Shown here piece by piece: positions 30,091-39,611 of a stretch of DNA of 64,000 bases. A model generated the notes under the pieces. That model was not told the origin of the DNA. It worked only from the letters and a program-made list of their open reading frames with translations, and searched no databases. The first letter of the stretch is position 1, and every line of letters begins with the position of its first letter. The DNA is from Gammaproteobacteria bacterium (GTDB taxonomy: Bacteria; Pseudomonadota; Gammaproteobacteria; GCA-001735895), in NCBI GenBank assembly GCA_024225395.1, contig JAAEMR010000149.1:1-64000 (forward strand). The letters are read 5' to 3'. Made by a program: the position numbers and the translations under genes.

Positions 30091-30513
30091 ATGAAATATG
30101 AAGTATTTGTTTATGCTACATTAAAACACGGGTTTCCTAATTTTCATTTAAATCAGGGGAAAAAGTTACCCGGAAGATTCACCACCGAAAAGAGCTATCC
30201 TCTCTACCTGGTTGGAGATCGCCATTCACCCTGGATGATTGATGATGCAGGTAACGGACAGGTAATAAATGGGGAAGTTTACCAGGTCGATAAACGTCAA
30301 CTAAAGAAAATGGATAAACTTGAAAGTATCAATAAGGAAGATGGTTATAAGCGAATACAAATACAGGTAAAAAGCCTTAAACACTTCCATGTTCATGATG
30401 TATTTTGCTACATGAAACCCAAGCAACAACTGATCGTTGATGATATCAGGCAGGGTCCTCTCTCCAGTTATGAGCAGGAACATGCCAGTTTATACCTGTC
30501 ACGAACAGGATAA
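30091..30513 (+). CDS. AIG2-like gamma-glutamylcyclotransferase family protein
   Basis: MKYEVFVYATLKHGFPNFHL...KMDKLESINKEDGYKR. Confidence 0.85.
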   Translation: MKYEVFVYATLKHGFPNFHLNQGKKLPGRFTTEKSYPLYLVGDRHSPWMIDDAGNGQVINGEVYQVDKRQLKKMDKLESINKEDGYKRIQIQVKSLKHFHVHDVFCYMKPKQQLIVDDIRQGPLSSYEQEHASLYLSRTG

Positions 30514-30524
30514 CTTCGCTAACC

Positions 30525-30842
30525 TTGTCTAATATCGCAAACACACCCGCTCCGCCCTATTACGCTGTGATATTCACTTCTGTGCGAACTGATGGCAATA
30601 ATGGTTACAATCAAATGTCTAAAAAGATGCTTGATCTGGCTTCAGTACAACCCGGCTTTTTAGGTATCGAGTCGGCAACAGAAAATATTGGCATCACCAT
30701 TTCCTACTGGAAGAATCTTGATTCAATTAATCAATGGAAGACAAATGTTGATCACGTTAAAGCACAGGAACTGGGTCGTAATAAATGGTACTCAAGTTAC
30801 AGAATCAGAATTTCAAAAGTAGAACGAGAGTACGGAATGTAA
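30525..30842 (+). CDS. Antibiotic biosynthesis monooxygenase (ABM)-domain protein
   Basis: YYAVIFTSVRTDG...QPGFLGIESA...ITISYWKNLDSINQWK. Confidence 0.85.
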   Translation: MSNIANTPAPPYYAVIFTSVRTDGNNGYNQMSKKMLDLASVQPGFLGIESATENIGITISYWKNLDSINQWKTNVDHVKAQELGRNKWYSSYRIRISKVEREYGM

Positions 30843-30883
30843 AAAATTCGAGAGAATTTAACCGTCGGCAAATTCAACTAAAT

Positions 30884-31110
30884 TATTTGCATACGTAAGC
30901 TGATCCTCTAGATTCCATTAATCTACTGCTGACCGGGTCAAAAAAGTTGATATCACCTAAATCAACTTTGAACCATAAATGTCTTCCTGGCTCCAGTACC
31001 CAGGGTGGCATCATATATGGGATCACCACCATGACCCAAAAAAACCACGAAAAGGTAAGTCAGTTCTTATCATCAACCAGGCAAGCCCAGAATATTCGTA
31101 TCATAGTGTT
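30884..31110 (-). pseudogene. Possible remnant of sugar ABC-transporter genes
   Basis: Reverse-strand segments WFFWVMVVIPYMMPPW and VLEPGRHLWFKVDLGDINFFDPVSSRLM, the latter TOBE-tail-like; no intact ORF. Confidence 0.35.
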
Positions 31111-31357
31111 TTCCTCTTATTTCAAATTAGTCCATTAATTAGAAATCAGGCTTAGCATGCAGTATAAATATGCCCCTGTAAATCAGCATGTTTGTATTCA
31201 TTATTAAGCCATCAACCCGTGATTCAACACAGCTGAAAGATAAGGTTTATTGGTATCTCTTTGGACCTCTTTAACGACTTATTGCAAACAGTTAATTGAT
31301 TTTGCAGATATTGATATAATGACTCTATAATGTTGATAATTAAATAGAGCATACTTC

Positions 31358-31498
31358 ATGTCTGACTTAAAGCCCTGGAACCTGGTTGCAGATATCGGTG
31401 GAACCCATGTCAGGTTTGCTATTCATGAAATTAGCAGCGAAGCAATAAATAAGACTCAACAAGTTGTTTTCAAAGTGAATGTCAATGGATTTATTTGA
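31358..31498 (+). pseudogene. Glucokinase (ROK-independent, Glk-type) N-terminal remnant
   Basis: MSDLKPWNLVADIGGTHVRFAIHE... then stop after 46 aa. Confidence 0.6.
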
Positions 31499-32093
31499 AC
31501 AAGACCCTGGCTTTAATTGCTTGCCCTATGACGGTGAAGTAAATTATTTTGGAGAAATTATAGGTGCCACAGAGGCCACTCATTATTTTGATCGTTTGCT
31601 AAAAACTATAGAATGGAAAAATGATGAAGTCATCATTGCAGGAAAACACATTATCACCAAACGCAAAGTGGCCTGGTATGGCAATAAAAACTATGCCTAT
31701 CATTATTCAAATACCACTAAACACGCCCTGCCCTGGACCACAGAATTATCCGCACTGAAAACACATGTAGAAAGCCAGTGCGGTATTATGTTCAACTCCT
31801 GTTTACTCAACCTTTATCATAATGGAGACGAAGGCATGAGCTGGCACAGTGATGACGAAAAGGAACTGGGAGAAAATCCGACCATAGCATCTTTTAGCCT
31901 TGGCTCTGAACGCAAGTTTTCATTCAAACATAAGGTCACTAAAAAAACCGTATCAATGCTTTTGCAAACAGGTAGTTTATTAATCATGAAAGCAAACACC
32001 CAGGCGCACTGGTTACACAGCTTGCCTAAAACAACGAAATCGTCCACGCCTAGAATCAATTTAACTTTTAGAAATATAATTAAGAGTGATTAG
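31479..32093 (+). CDS. AlkB-like 2OG-Fe(II) dioxygenase
   Basis: NLYHNGDEGMSWHSDDE...IASFSLGSERKF...PRINLTFR. Confidence 0.93.
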   Translation: MSMDLFEQDPGFNCLPYDGEVNYFGEIIGATEATHYFDRLLKTIEWKNDEVIIAGKHIITKRKVAWYGNKNYAYHYSNTTKHALPWTTELSALKTHVESQCGIMFNSCLLNLYHNGDEGMSWHSDDEKELGENPTIASFSLGSERKFSFKHKVTKKTVSMLLQTGSLLIMKANTQAHWLHSLPKTTKSSTPRINLTFRNIIKSD

Positions 32094-32435
32094 TCTGGTT
32101 AGTTTTATACCAGTACATATAATTTAAGTTTTGGCAGGAACATTTTCTGACAACGTCATTTAATCCTGCATTTAGAATCCTGCATTTAGAAACAGTAAGC
32201 ATAAGAAAATCGGGGAAAACTGAAAACCCGATATGAGTTAGATGACTTTTGAAAAAACACTAGAATATATAAAAAATTCGTTGACTACTCCAGTAATGCC
32301 TATTTAGCAATAAAAAAATACCTTTATTAAAATCAGTATATCTATATGGACAAAAATGGTAGCAACGTCTCCCGGTCACAACTAAAAAGGATCACGCAAA
32401 GAAAGTTTCAGTACGAACTTTTATCCCCTAAAAAC

Positions 32436-33032
32436 TTATCCAACAGCTTGCTGAATTAACGGAATTAGTGACTCGGGAAACTTGATATTTCCTTCCAGAG
32501 CAAATTGCTGGCCACTGGCTGACATCTTTTTCCAGGTCTTACGAATAATATCCAGCCATTTATCCTCATCGTACTCAGGATGCGTTTCTACAAAAGCCAG
32601 CATGTAGTGCTCAAGAAAAACCAGATCCGTCACGTCTTCTAATAATTGAGTATCAGGATTAACCTTAATACCTCGTTTACCCACTGCTTTTTTCACTCTT
32701 TCGACACTTTCCTCGTCATAACCTACCTGAAGCATAATGTCAGCAGTGGTATTTGCATGAAATTTATACAATTGGGTTCGCCATTGCAGATACCCCTGAC
32801 GGTTCATAGGAAAAGTTTTACGGTCTGATGTCCAGCGTTGAATATGCTGCCCTCTCATGGAAATTTTTGCGACATCATCTGCATTTGGCCTATATCTATC
32901 CAGCATATCACTCATTCTTAGTGAATAAAGTAGCTCCTTGGGCCACTCTTTACCGTTTTCATCTTTAACTAAATTAGGATCCTCTGCATTAGCAGAATCG
33001 ATAAGTTCAATCGTTTTATCCAACAAGGTCAT
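32436..33032 (-). CDS. DUF4202 family protein
   Basis: 198 aa; GQHIQRWTSDRKTFPMNRQGYLQWRTQLYKFHA. Confidence 0.8.
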   Translation of the reverse strand: MTLLDKTIELIDSANAEDPNLVKDENGKEWPKELLYSLRMSDMLDRYRPNADDVAKISMRGQHIQRWTSDRKTFPMNRQGYLQWRTQLYKFHANTTADIMLQVGYDEESVERVKKAVGKRGIKVNPDTQLLEDVTDLVFLEHYMLAFVETHPEYDEDKWLDIIRKTWKKMSASGQQFALEGNIKFPESLIPLIQQAVG

Positions 33033-33316
33033 TCAGCTTCTCCAGCCATTTTTAAAGCTTTATTGTATCAATAAATACTCAAAAAATTCCTGATTAAACT
33101 ACAGCCTATTCATTAAAAAATTACAAATATCAAGGCTTATTGATTTAATCCTGACAACCAAAATTTTTAATATTTCTGGTTATTGTAATTAAAAGTAAAT
33201 TTACAGGTTTTTTTACCAAACTACTTTAGGAAAAGCTTATATAGAGTCAATTTTACAATTATTTTTATTAACATATATTAACCCCTGTCTTTTTAAGTGA
33301 AATATTCACATATAGA

Positions 33317-33330
33317 TTGATATATATCAA
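33317..33330. promoter_or_regulatory. FNR/DNR-type box TTGATATATATCAA
   Basis: Perfect TTGATnnnnATCAA inside a 20-bp perfect palindrome, upstream of the HAO-like gene. Confidence 0.85.
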
Positions 33331-33413
33331 TCTAACTAAAAACACCCTGAATTAGTATCGCCGTGGAAGATCGATAAATAAAAATTAATCTAAAAATAAT
33401 GAGGAATTAGGCC

Positions 33414-34799
33414 ATGTTTAAAAAAGCTATACTGGCATGCTTGTTGATGGGAACCTGGGGACTTGCTCCGGCATCAGTTTCAAGCCCGCCAAGTGAAATG
33501 TCGGATGAAACAAAAAAGTGTGTAAAGTGCCACCAGAAAAATAACCCGGGCATCGTTCAACAATGGGGTCGTAGTAAGCACTATGGTGCCAATGTGGGTT
33601 GTTATGAGTGTCACCAGGCTGATGCCGGTGATATTGATGCTTATATCCATGACGATAAAAAAGTAAAAAAGAATATTTCTATCATCGTTTCTCCTAAAGA
33701 CTGTTCAAACTGCCATGAAAAGGCTGCTACTGAAATGACGACATCACGTCATGCTAAAGCTGGGCATATCCTTGATTCACTGGATAACCTGTTAGCTGAA
33801 GTCGTTGAAGGTAATCGCGCATTTGTAACCGAAGGATTCCCCAAAGGTAACTCTTCTGCAGCTGTAAACGGTTGCTGGCAGTGTCACGGCTCTAAAGTAA
33901 AAGTACTTGAAGATGGTGCATTAGATCCAGCCACATGGCCTAACACAGGTATTGGACGAATCAACCCTGATGGATCTGAAGGAACCTGTTCTGCTTGTCA
34001 CTCACGTCACCAGTTCTCTACTGAGCAGGCACGTAAGCCGGACAACTGCGGTAAATGTCACTTAGGTCCTGACCATCCTCAGAAAGAAATCTATGAAGAA
34101 TCCAAGCATGGTATTGCATTCAAGGCTTATCAGGATGAAATGAATCTGGATAGCGCTAAATGGGTTGTAGGTGTTGATTATACTGCTGCTCCGACTTGTG
34201 CAACCTGTCACATGGGTGCTACTCGTAATCAGGATTCAACTCATAATGTAGGCGAAAGAATCAGCTGGACTAACCGTCCACCTATTTCTGTTCGTCCTGA
34301 AGTGATGGATGCCAAAATGGGTCTTGAGTCAGCTAACCTGAAATGGGATGAACGTCGAGACAATATGCAGGATGTATGTCAGGCCTGTCATACTGAAACT
34401 TATGTTGAGCAGTTCTACACTCAGTACGATAGCATGATTGAACTCTACAATGATAAATTTGCCAAGCCTGGTAAAGCGCTTTACGGTGCAGCCAAGCCAT
34501 TACTGAAGAAAGCCAAGTTCTCTAACAAGCTTGACTGGATCTGGTTCGAGTTATGGCATCATGAAGGACGTCGTGCACGTATGGCTACCTCTATGATGGC
34601 TCCTGATTACACGCATTGGCATGGTACTTACGATCTGGCCAAGCACTTCTACACCAAAATGGTTCCTGAACTCGAAAAAATAATCGAGAAAGGAATGAAA
34701 GCTGGTGGCAACAAGAAGAGCGCTGCTAAAAACCTGCAAAAAGAACTGAATAAGGTTCTTAACAGCGAAAACCACAAGTGGTACTTAGGTAAGAAGTAA
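33414..34799 (+). CDS. Octaheme cytochrome c, hydroxylamine oxidoreductase (HAO) family
   Basis: Eight CxxCH motifs (CVKCH, CYECH, CSNCH, CWQCH, CSACH, CGKCH, CATCH, CQACH); C-terminal FELWHHEGRRARMATSMMAPDYTHWHGTYDLAKHFY. Confidence 0.9.
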   Translation: MFKKAILACLLMGTWGLAPASVSSPPSEMSDETKKCVKCHQKNNPGIVQQWGRSKHYGANVGCYECHQADAGDIDAYIHDDKKVKKNISIIVSPKDCSNCHEKAATEMTTSRHAKAGHILDSLDNLLAEVVEGNRAFVTEGFPKGNSSAAVNGCWQCHGSKVKVLEDGALDPATWPNTGIGRINPDGSEGTCSACHSRHQFSTEQARKPDNCGKCHLGPDHPQKEIYEESKHGIAFKAYQDEMNLDSAKWVVGVDYTAAPTCATCHMGATRNQDSTHNVGERISWTNRPPISVRPEVMDAKMGLESANLKWDERRDNMQDVCQACHTETYVEQFYTQYDSMIELYNDKFAKPGKALYGAAKPLLKKAKFSNKLDWIWFELWHHEGRRARMATSMMAPDYTHWHGTYDLAKHFYTKMVPELEKIIEKGMKAGGNKKSAAKNLQKELNKVLNSENHKWYLGKK

Positions 34800-34812
34800 C
34801 TTACCCATAGTT

Positions 34813-34848
34813 AAAAAAACCTCGCCTATTTTGGCGGGGTTTTTTTTT
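34813..34848 (+). terminator. Rho-independent terminator
   Basis: cctcgcc-tatttt-ggcgggg followed by a T tract. Confidence 0.85.
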
Positions 34849-34914
34849 ACCCCAAACATTTAATAGTTATCTAACTGGTATTTAACTGTTAATACAAATT
34901 CAGAGATTACATTT

Positions 34915-35466
34915 ATGAAAAATTTTATTATCACTGCAGTTATTAGCCTTTTTGTTATATCAACATCTCAGGCTTCTACACTTGAAGATTTAATAGTTTC
35001 AGGAAATACATTCTGGTCTCAGGGTAAGTTTGCAGAAGCTGAAGGTGAATTTAATAAAGCATTAAAAATTGATCCGGACTACAGTGTTGCTCATGCAAGA
35101 ATAGCAAACCTGTATTTAACTCAAAATAAAACAACAGAGGCTGTTGAATCTTTTCAAAACGCCATTAATGGTGACCCTGAAAATGCCCAGCTATTTATAG
35201 GACTGGCTATAACTTACCTGCATAAGCAATATTACAAGATGGCTGATGCAATGGTAAAACAGGCAATAGCCGTTGATCCCGATCTCGCTAACGCCCAAAA
35301 GTTACAAACTTATATCACTGCAAAAAGAGAACGAATAAGTGAAGAAGCTAAAACAACAGCTGTTTCATCGCAGGCTTCAATGCATGGGCAGCCTTCTCCA
35401 CATGGAAAAGCATCAACCAGCACAATGCCTGCTACAATCCAGAAAAATATTCAAAACCTGCACTAA
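34915..35466 (+). CDS. Secreted TPR-repeat protein
   Basis: Signal peptide; GEFNKALKIDPDYSVAHARIANLYL...AVESFQNAINGDPENAQLF. Confidence 0.85.
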   Translation: MKNFIITAVISLFVISTSQASTLEDLIVSGNTFWSQGKFAEAEGEFNKALKIDPDYSVAHARIANLYLTQNKTTEAVESFQNAINGDPENAQLFIGLAITYLHKQYYKMADAMVKQAIAVDPDLANAQKLQTYITAKRERISEEAKTTAVSSQASMHGQPSPHGKASTSTMPATIQKNIQNLH

Positions 35467-35539
35467 TCAAACTCAAACAGATCTAGTCCCTGCAATGCTC
35501 AATATTGCAGGAGCTAACTTTCACCTCATGCTTTAAAAC

Positions 35540-37393
35540 CTAACTAGCCGTCAACCTGGCATATAAACTCGGTAAAAGCTTCGGCATTTCAAGGGGATTT
35601 CGAATTACAGCATATCCGCTACTGCCAAATAAATGAGGCAGGTAACGGTTTCCCTTCTCATCAATGGTCACGCAAAAAGGCTGTAAACCGAGCTTCTTAG
35701 CTTGATTTATCGCATGACGCGTATCCTCTATCCCAAACCGTCCTTCGTACTGGTCCAGATCATTAGGTTTACCATCCGTTAAAATCAATAACAGACGCCT
35801 GCTCTCTCCCTGCAAGATTAGCTGCTCGGTCGCATACCGAATTGCCGCTCCCAGTCTCGTGTAGTAACCCGGTTTAATTTTATCAATACGACCTCGAATC
35901 TCGGCACAATATTTCTCATTAAATTTTTTCAGAATATGCACTCTAACCGGATCACGTCTACGCGATGAAAAACCAATCATGCTAAACGCATCACCGGTCG
36001 CATTCAGGCTTTCAGAAAATAAAAATAAACTATCACGAATTACATCTATAACTCGCTGGTAGTCATTAACCCAGGTATCCGTAGAGAGCGATAAATCAGC
36101 CACTAAAAGGCAGGCCAGATCCCTGGCACCACTTTTAAGTTCTCGGTAAAGCCCTTCGGCACTCACACCGGTTTTAGCACTTTTCTCAGCGGCATAACGC
36201 AGATAAGCTTCAAGATCAATATCCTGCCCATCAGATTGTTTACGATGCCATACACGCGCTGGAGCCAGCAGCTGAAACTGGTTTCTTAGCTTACGTGCAG
36301 TTTTGGTTAAGTGCTCTGGCAAGGGAACAGGGTCAGCATCAGTTGCCATCATTTCAACGATACGGCAACAGTTTTCAATTAATTGATTTTTCTTCCAGTC
36401 CCATTCGGGTAGTAATATTCCATCGGATAACACTTCGTCATCTACTGAAGCTGACGGTAAATCAAGATCAAATTTGAGACGAATAGCTGAAGATCGTTCA
36501 TTTCTGGTCACCGATAAGGTATCAAGGTCACGAGCAACAGAATCTGCCTGATCAGCATCATCTTCATCTTCATTTCCCCGGTCAAGGTTAACAAACTCGC
36601 CCCAGGTGAAGATATTTTCCATTCTGACTGTAATCAAGCCTTTGTCATCTTCCTGCTTCTTGACTCTTTCGGCTTTACGTCGGTCAACATCTTCCAGTTC
36701 CCGGGTCTCTTGCTGACCACTATTATTATTTTCGCCAGGATCATCACTATCTTTGAACATTGATAAGTTATCACTGGCTGTAGGGTGCAGCCATAACAAC
36801 ACAGGAAAATGATCCCGTTTACTGTACATCAAAAATTTAACAGAGCCCGGCTCTATTAATGCCTGACGAATATCCTCTTCGATTTTTCTTTCCAGGGAAG
36901 GCAAACTAGCTGGATCAGGTCGTTGCTTCAGGTGAGCTTTTACCAGTTCAGCATATTTTGATAGCAGCCCAGGATAACGCTTCAAAGTCCACAATACCGA
37001 TAACTGGCTTCTGGCAAACCAGTGATTATTCTCTGGATTAGTAACCTGAACTTCATTAGCCGCCATTGCCGCTAACCAGTAATACAGATCCCTGTTTAAT
37101 TGTTTCGATTCAAACCAGGCTATTTTGGGTGGTAGTTTAAGTGCATTTGAATCACGCCACGCCAGTTCAACTTTATTACCACTACCAGCAATTCGTTGTA
37201 ACCAGTGACGTCGTCGATTAGTAGAGGTGCTATCGACCGCTTCAACCTGCAAACCTCCATCTCCACCCAATGCACGAAAAAACGTCGCTATGCTATTTTT
37301 GACATCAGTCAGTTCTACAGCTGCTTCTAAATGGCGTTGATCTGCCATTTGTGTAATTAACTTATGCCAAAGCTCTCCAACCTTTTCTTCCAT
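35540..37393 (-). CDS. norD: NorD-like VWA-domain protein (nitric oxide reductase activation)
   Basis: 617 aa; LLVADLSLSTDTW, LLLILTDGKPNDLDQYEGRFGIEDTRHA. Confidence 0.92.
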   Translation of the reverse strand: MEEKVGELWHKLITQMADQRHLEAAVELTDVKNSIATFFRALGGDGGLQVEAVDSTSTNRRRHWLQRIAGSGNKVELAWRDSNALKLPPKIAWFESKQLNRDLYYWLAAMAANEVQVTNPENNHWFARSQLSVLWTLKRYPGLLSKYAELVKAHLKQRPDPASLPSLERKIEEDIRQALIEPGSVKFLMYSKRDHFPVLLWLHPTASDNLSMFKDSDDPGENNNSGQQETRELEDVDRRKAERVKKQEDDKGLITVRMENIFTWGEFVNLDRGNEDEDDADQADSVARDLDTLSVTRNERSSAIRLKFDLDLPSASVDDEVLSDGILLPEWDWKKNQLIENCCRIVEMMATDADPVPLPEHLTKTARKLRNQFQLLAPARVWHRKQSDGQDIDLEAYLRYAAEKSAKTGVSAEGLYRELKSGARDLACLLVADLSLSTDTWVNDYQRVIDVIRDSLFLFSESLNATGDAFSMIGFSSRRRDPVRVHILKKFNEKYCAEIRGRIDKIKPGYYTRLGAAIRYATEQLILQGESRRLLLILTDGKPNDLDQYEGRFGIEDTRHAINQAKKLGLQPFCVTIDEKGNRYLPHLFGSSGYAVIRNPLEMPKLLPSLYARLTAS

Positions 37394-37403
37394 CGTTTAA
37401 TAC

Positions 37404-37475
37404 CCGTAGACTGCGCCATGCGCAGTAGAAAGTAACAATATTGCAGAATAATGATGCGCATGGCGCAACCTACGG
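37404..37475. repeat. REP-like imperfect palindrome (ccgtagactgcgccatgcgca ... tgcgcatggcgcaacctacgg)
   Basis: About 21-bp arms with two mismatches separated by ~30 bp. Confidence 0.75.
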
Positions 37476-37487
37476 ATAGCTATCAAT

Positions 37488-38426
37488 TCATTTCTCCTTT
37501 AACGGAACGCCCACGGGTGGCTCTGACTGATGTAAAGCATCTAAATCTTCAACCCAGTCGATCAAAGACTCTTGTGATTTATTGCCCTGTTGTAGCGTAC
37601 AGGCAGAGATACATTCACCACACTGAGTACAATTAAACATTCTACGTTTTATATCCCGTGGTTTTAAACGCATTGGGCAGGAGTTATCGCAGGCGTTATT
37701 ACATTGTTTGCACAAGCTACTCTGCCTGCGGTCAAACGAAACCACCATGGCTCGTCGATTAGCCATCCAGGCCAGGCTTTGAAAAAAACCGACGGCACAG
37801 CCATAACGGCAGAAAAAATGCCTGGCAAAGGTAAACTCTATGGTCAGCAGGACTGTTGCAACAGTAATAAAAGTAAACTGATTTCGTGTGAGCTCGGAGT
37901 TAAGTAAATTGCTGTATATTTCCGTTGGTGGCAATAAATAGGTTAATAAACTCACCGCCCAGGTAAAAGAAAACAGTAGAACCGCAAAAAATGTAGCCAC
38001 CCAGTAGACTCGATTGGGTTTGATACTGGAACCATCTGGCTGAAGTTCAGGTAACGGATTTTTTTCCCACAGGCTGGGTTTTCCACTGGCTCGAAACATC
38101 AGATCATTAACAACTTCAACAACTGAGAAATGCGGACAAAGCCAGCCGCAATACAAACGTCCCCAACGCCAGGCACTGTAAAGAAAGACGCCAATTACCA
38201 GCAACAAGGGAGCAAACCCTCTAACAAGCAAGTTTAACGTAGCTTCAACCGGACCTATCAAACCCAGCTGAAACTGGTCAAGTCCTAGCGTCCAGTGAAA
38301 ACTGAGTAAATAGAAATGCCCCTCATTTAGATCATACCGAAACAAATCAAATACCGGCGCCAGGATAAATAGAATAAAAAAGCCTGACTGAAACCAGAAT
38401 CGCTTAAGCTGGACTTTAGTTCGCAT
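37488..38426 (-). CDS. NapH/CcoG-like membrane 4Fe-4S protein
   Basis: 312 aa; YCGWLCPHFSVVE, CKQCNNACDNSCPM, CTQCGECISACTLQQ. Confidence 0.88.
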   Translation of the reverse strand: MRTKVQLKRFWFQSGFFILFILAPVFDLFRYDLNEGHFYLLSFHWTLGLDQFQLGLIGPVEATLNLLVRGFAPLLLVIGVFLYSAWRWGRLYCGWLCPHFSVVEVVNDLMFRASGKPSLWEKNPLPELQPDGSSIKPNRVYWVATFFAVLLFSFTWAVSLLTYLLPPTEIYSNLLNSELTRNQFTFITVATVLLTIEFTFARHFFCRYGCAVGFFQSLAWMANRRAMVVSFDRRQSSLCKQCNNACDNSCPMRLKPRDIKRRMFNCTQCGECISACTLQQGNKSQESLIDWVEDLDALHQSEPPVGVPLKEK

Positions 38427-38490
38427 GACAGGCTGCTAACTCAACCATCGTAAATGACTGGCTGAATCAGGTTTAAATTTTGGAAGTTGT

Positions 38491-39312
38491 TCAGAAGCAG
38501 GCATTAACAACTTCCATTAATGCATCAATGGTTTCATTTTCATCAGTTAAAGGTTCAACTAGAGCAGCACGACAAGCTTCTACTACAGGAAAACCATCCT
38601 TAATTAGTGTCGCGGCATACACCAGTAAACGCGTAGAAGCCGCTTCTTCCAGGTCATGATCCTTTAGGGCGCGAAGTGCAGCTGCAAGCTGTACCAGATT
38701 TTTAGCAAGCTCTTTATCGATACCGGTTTCACCGATGAGAATTTCCTGCTCCAGTTCAGCATCAGGAAAATCAAAAGTCATGGCAAGAAAACGCTGCCGG
38801 GTGGAAGGTTTCATACCTTTTAATAAATTTTGATAACCGGGATTATAGGATACAACCAGCATGAAGTTATCTGGTGCTTTCAAGGTTTCACCGGTTCTTT
38901 CCAGCGGTAAGATACGACGATCATCCGTTAACGGATGCAGCACCACCGTTGTGTCTTTACGAGCTTCAACAACTTCATCAAGGTAACAAATTGCACCTTC
39001 TCGAACAGCTCGGGTAAGTGGACCATCATTCCAGTAAGTGCCTTCAGAACCTATGAGGTGTCGCCCTACAAGATCAGCTGCCGTCAGATCATCATGACAG
39101 GCAACCGTATACATACTTTGCGATAGTCTGGCCGCCATATATTGAATAAATCGAGTCTTACCACAACCCGTGGGACCTTTAATCAACACCGGTAAATGGT
39201 TACGCCAGGCATATTCGAATAGCGCAACCTCATTACCCTGAGGTTTATAAAAAGGTAATTTGTTCTCGTCAATTTGAGAACCTTTTTCTGCAGATTCGAT
39301 TTCTTTATTCAT
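38491..39312 (-). CDS. norQ: NorQ/CbbQ-type MoxR AAA+ ATPase
   Basis: KGPTGCGKTRFIQYMAARL, ICYLDEVVEARKDTTVVLHPLTDDRR. Confidence 0.93.
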   Translation of the reverse strand: MNKEIESAEKGSQIDENKLPFYKPQGNEVALFEYAWRNHLPVLIKGPTGCGKTRFIQYMAARLSQSMYTVACHDDLTAADLVGRHLIGSEGTYWNDGPLTRAVREGAICYLDEVVEARKDTTVVLHPLTDDRRILPLERTGETLKAPDNFMLVVSYNPGYQNLLKGMKPSTRQRFLAMTFDFPDAELEQEILIGETGIDKELAKNLVQLAAALRALKDHDLEEAASTRLLVYAATLIKDGFPVVEACRAALVEPLTDENETIDALMEVVNACF

Positions 39313-39335
39313 TGTTTTTTTCTATTTTTTAGTCA

Positions 39336-39605
39336 TTAGCTGGCACTATAAAATGCGATTGCAATTAAAGAGCCCGGCAATATTAACCAGATAACAATTA
39401 CCCAACCCCAAATTCCCGAGACTGTTTTCAATCCCATATAATAATCACCAATCAGGTGACCTTTCAATAAGGATAGCCCCAGTACAAGAAAAGCGAAACT
39501 CAACCCGCTAAGCCCGGATACACCGACGTACCAGGTAAAAACGGTTAACACCATTAACAGGATATAAACAAATGTGCAGGGTCTTACACCAATAAACTTA
39601 TACAT
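39336..39605 (-). CDS. Cytochrome c oxidase subunit IV-like membrane protein (NorF position)
   Basis: 89 aa, 3 TM, between norQ and norE. Confidence 0.7.
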   Translation of the reverse strand: MYKFIGVRPCTFVYILLMVLTVFTWYVGVSGLSGLSFAFLVLGLSLLKGHLIGDYYMGLKTVSGIWGWVIVIWLILPGSLIAIAFYSAS

Positions 39606-39611
39606 TTTTGA

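Noticed and set aside
32162-32190. Tandem 14-bp repeat (atcctgcatttaga twice)
   Set aside because: Two short copies in AT-rich intergenic DNA; minor slippage, no function supportable.
37451-37636. 61-aa plus-strand ORF
   Set aside because: Overlaps a REP-like palindrome and is antisense to the 4Fe-4S gene; shadow ORF.
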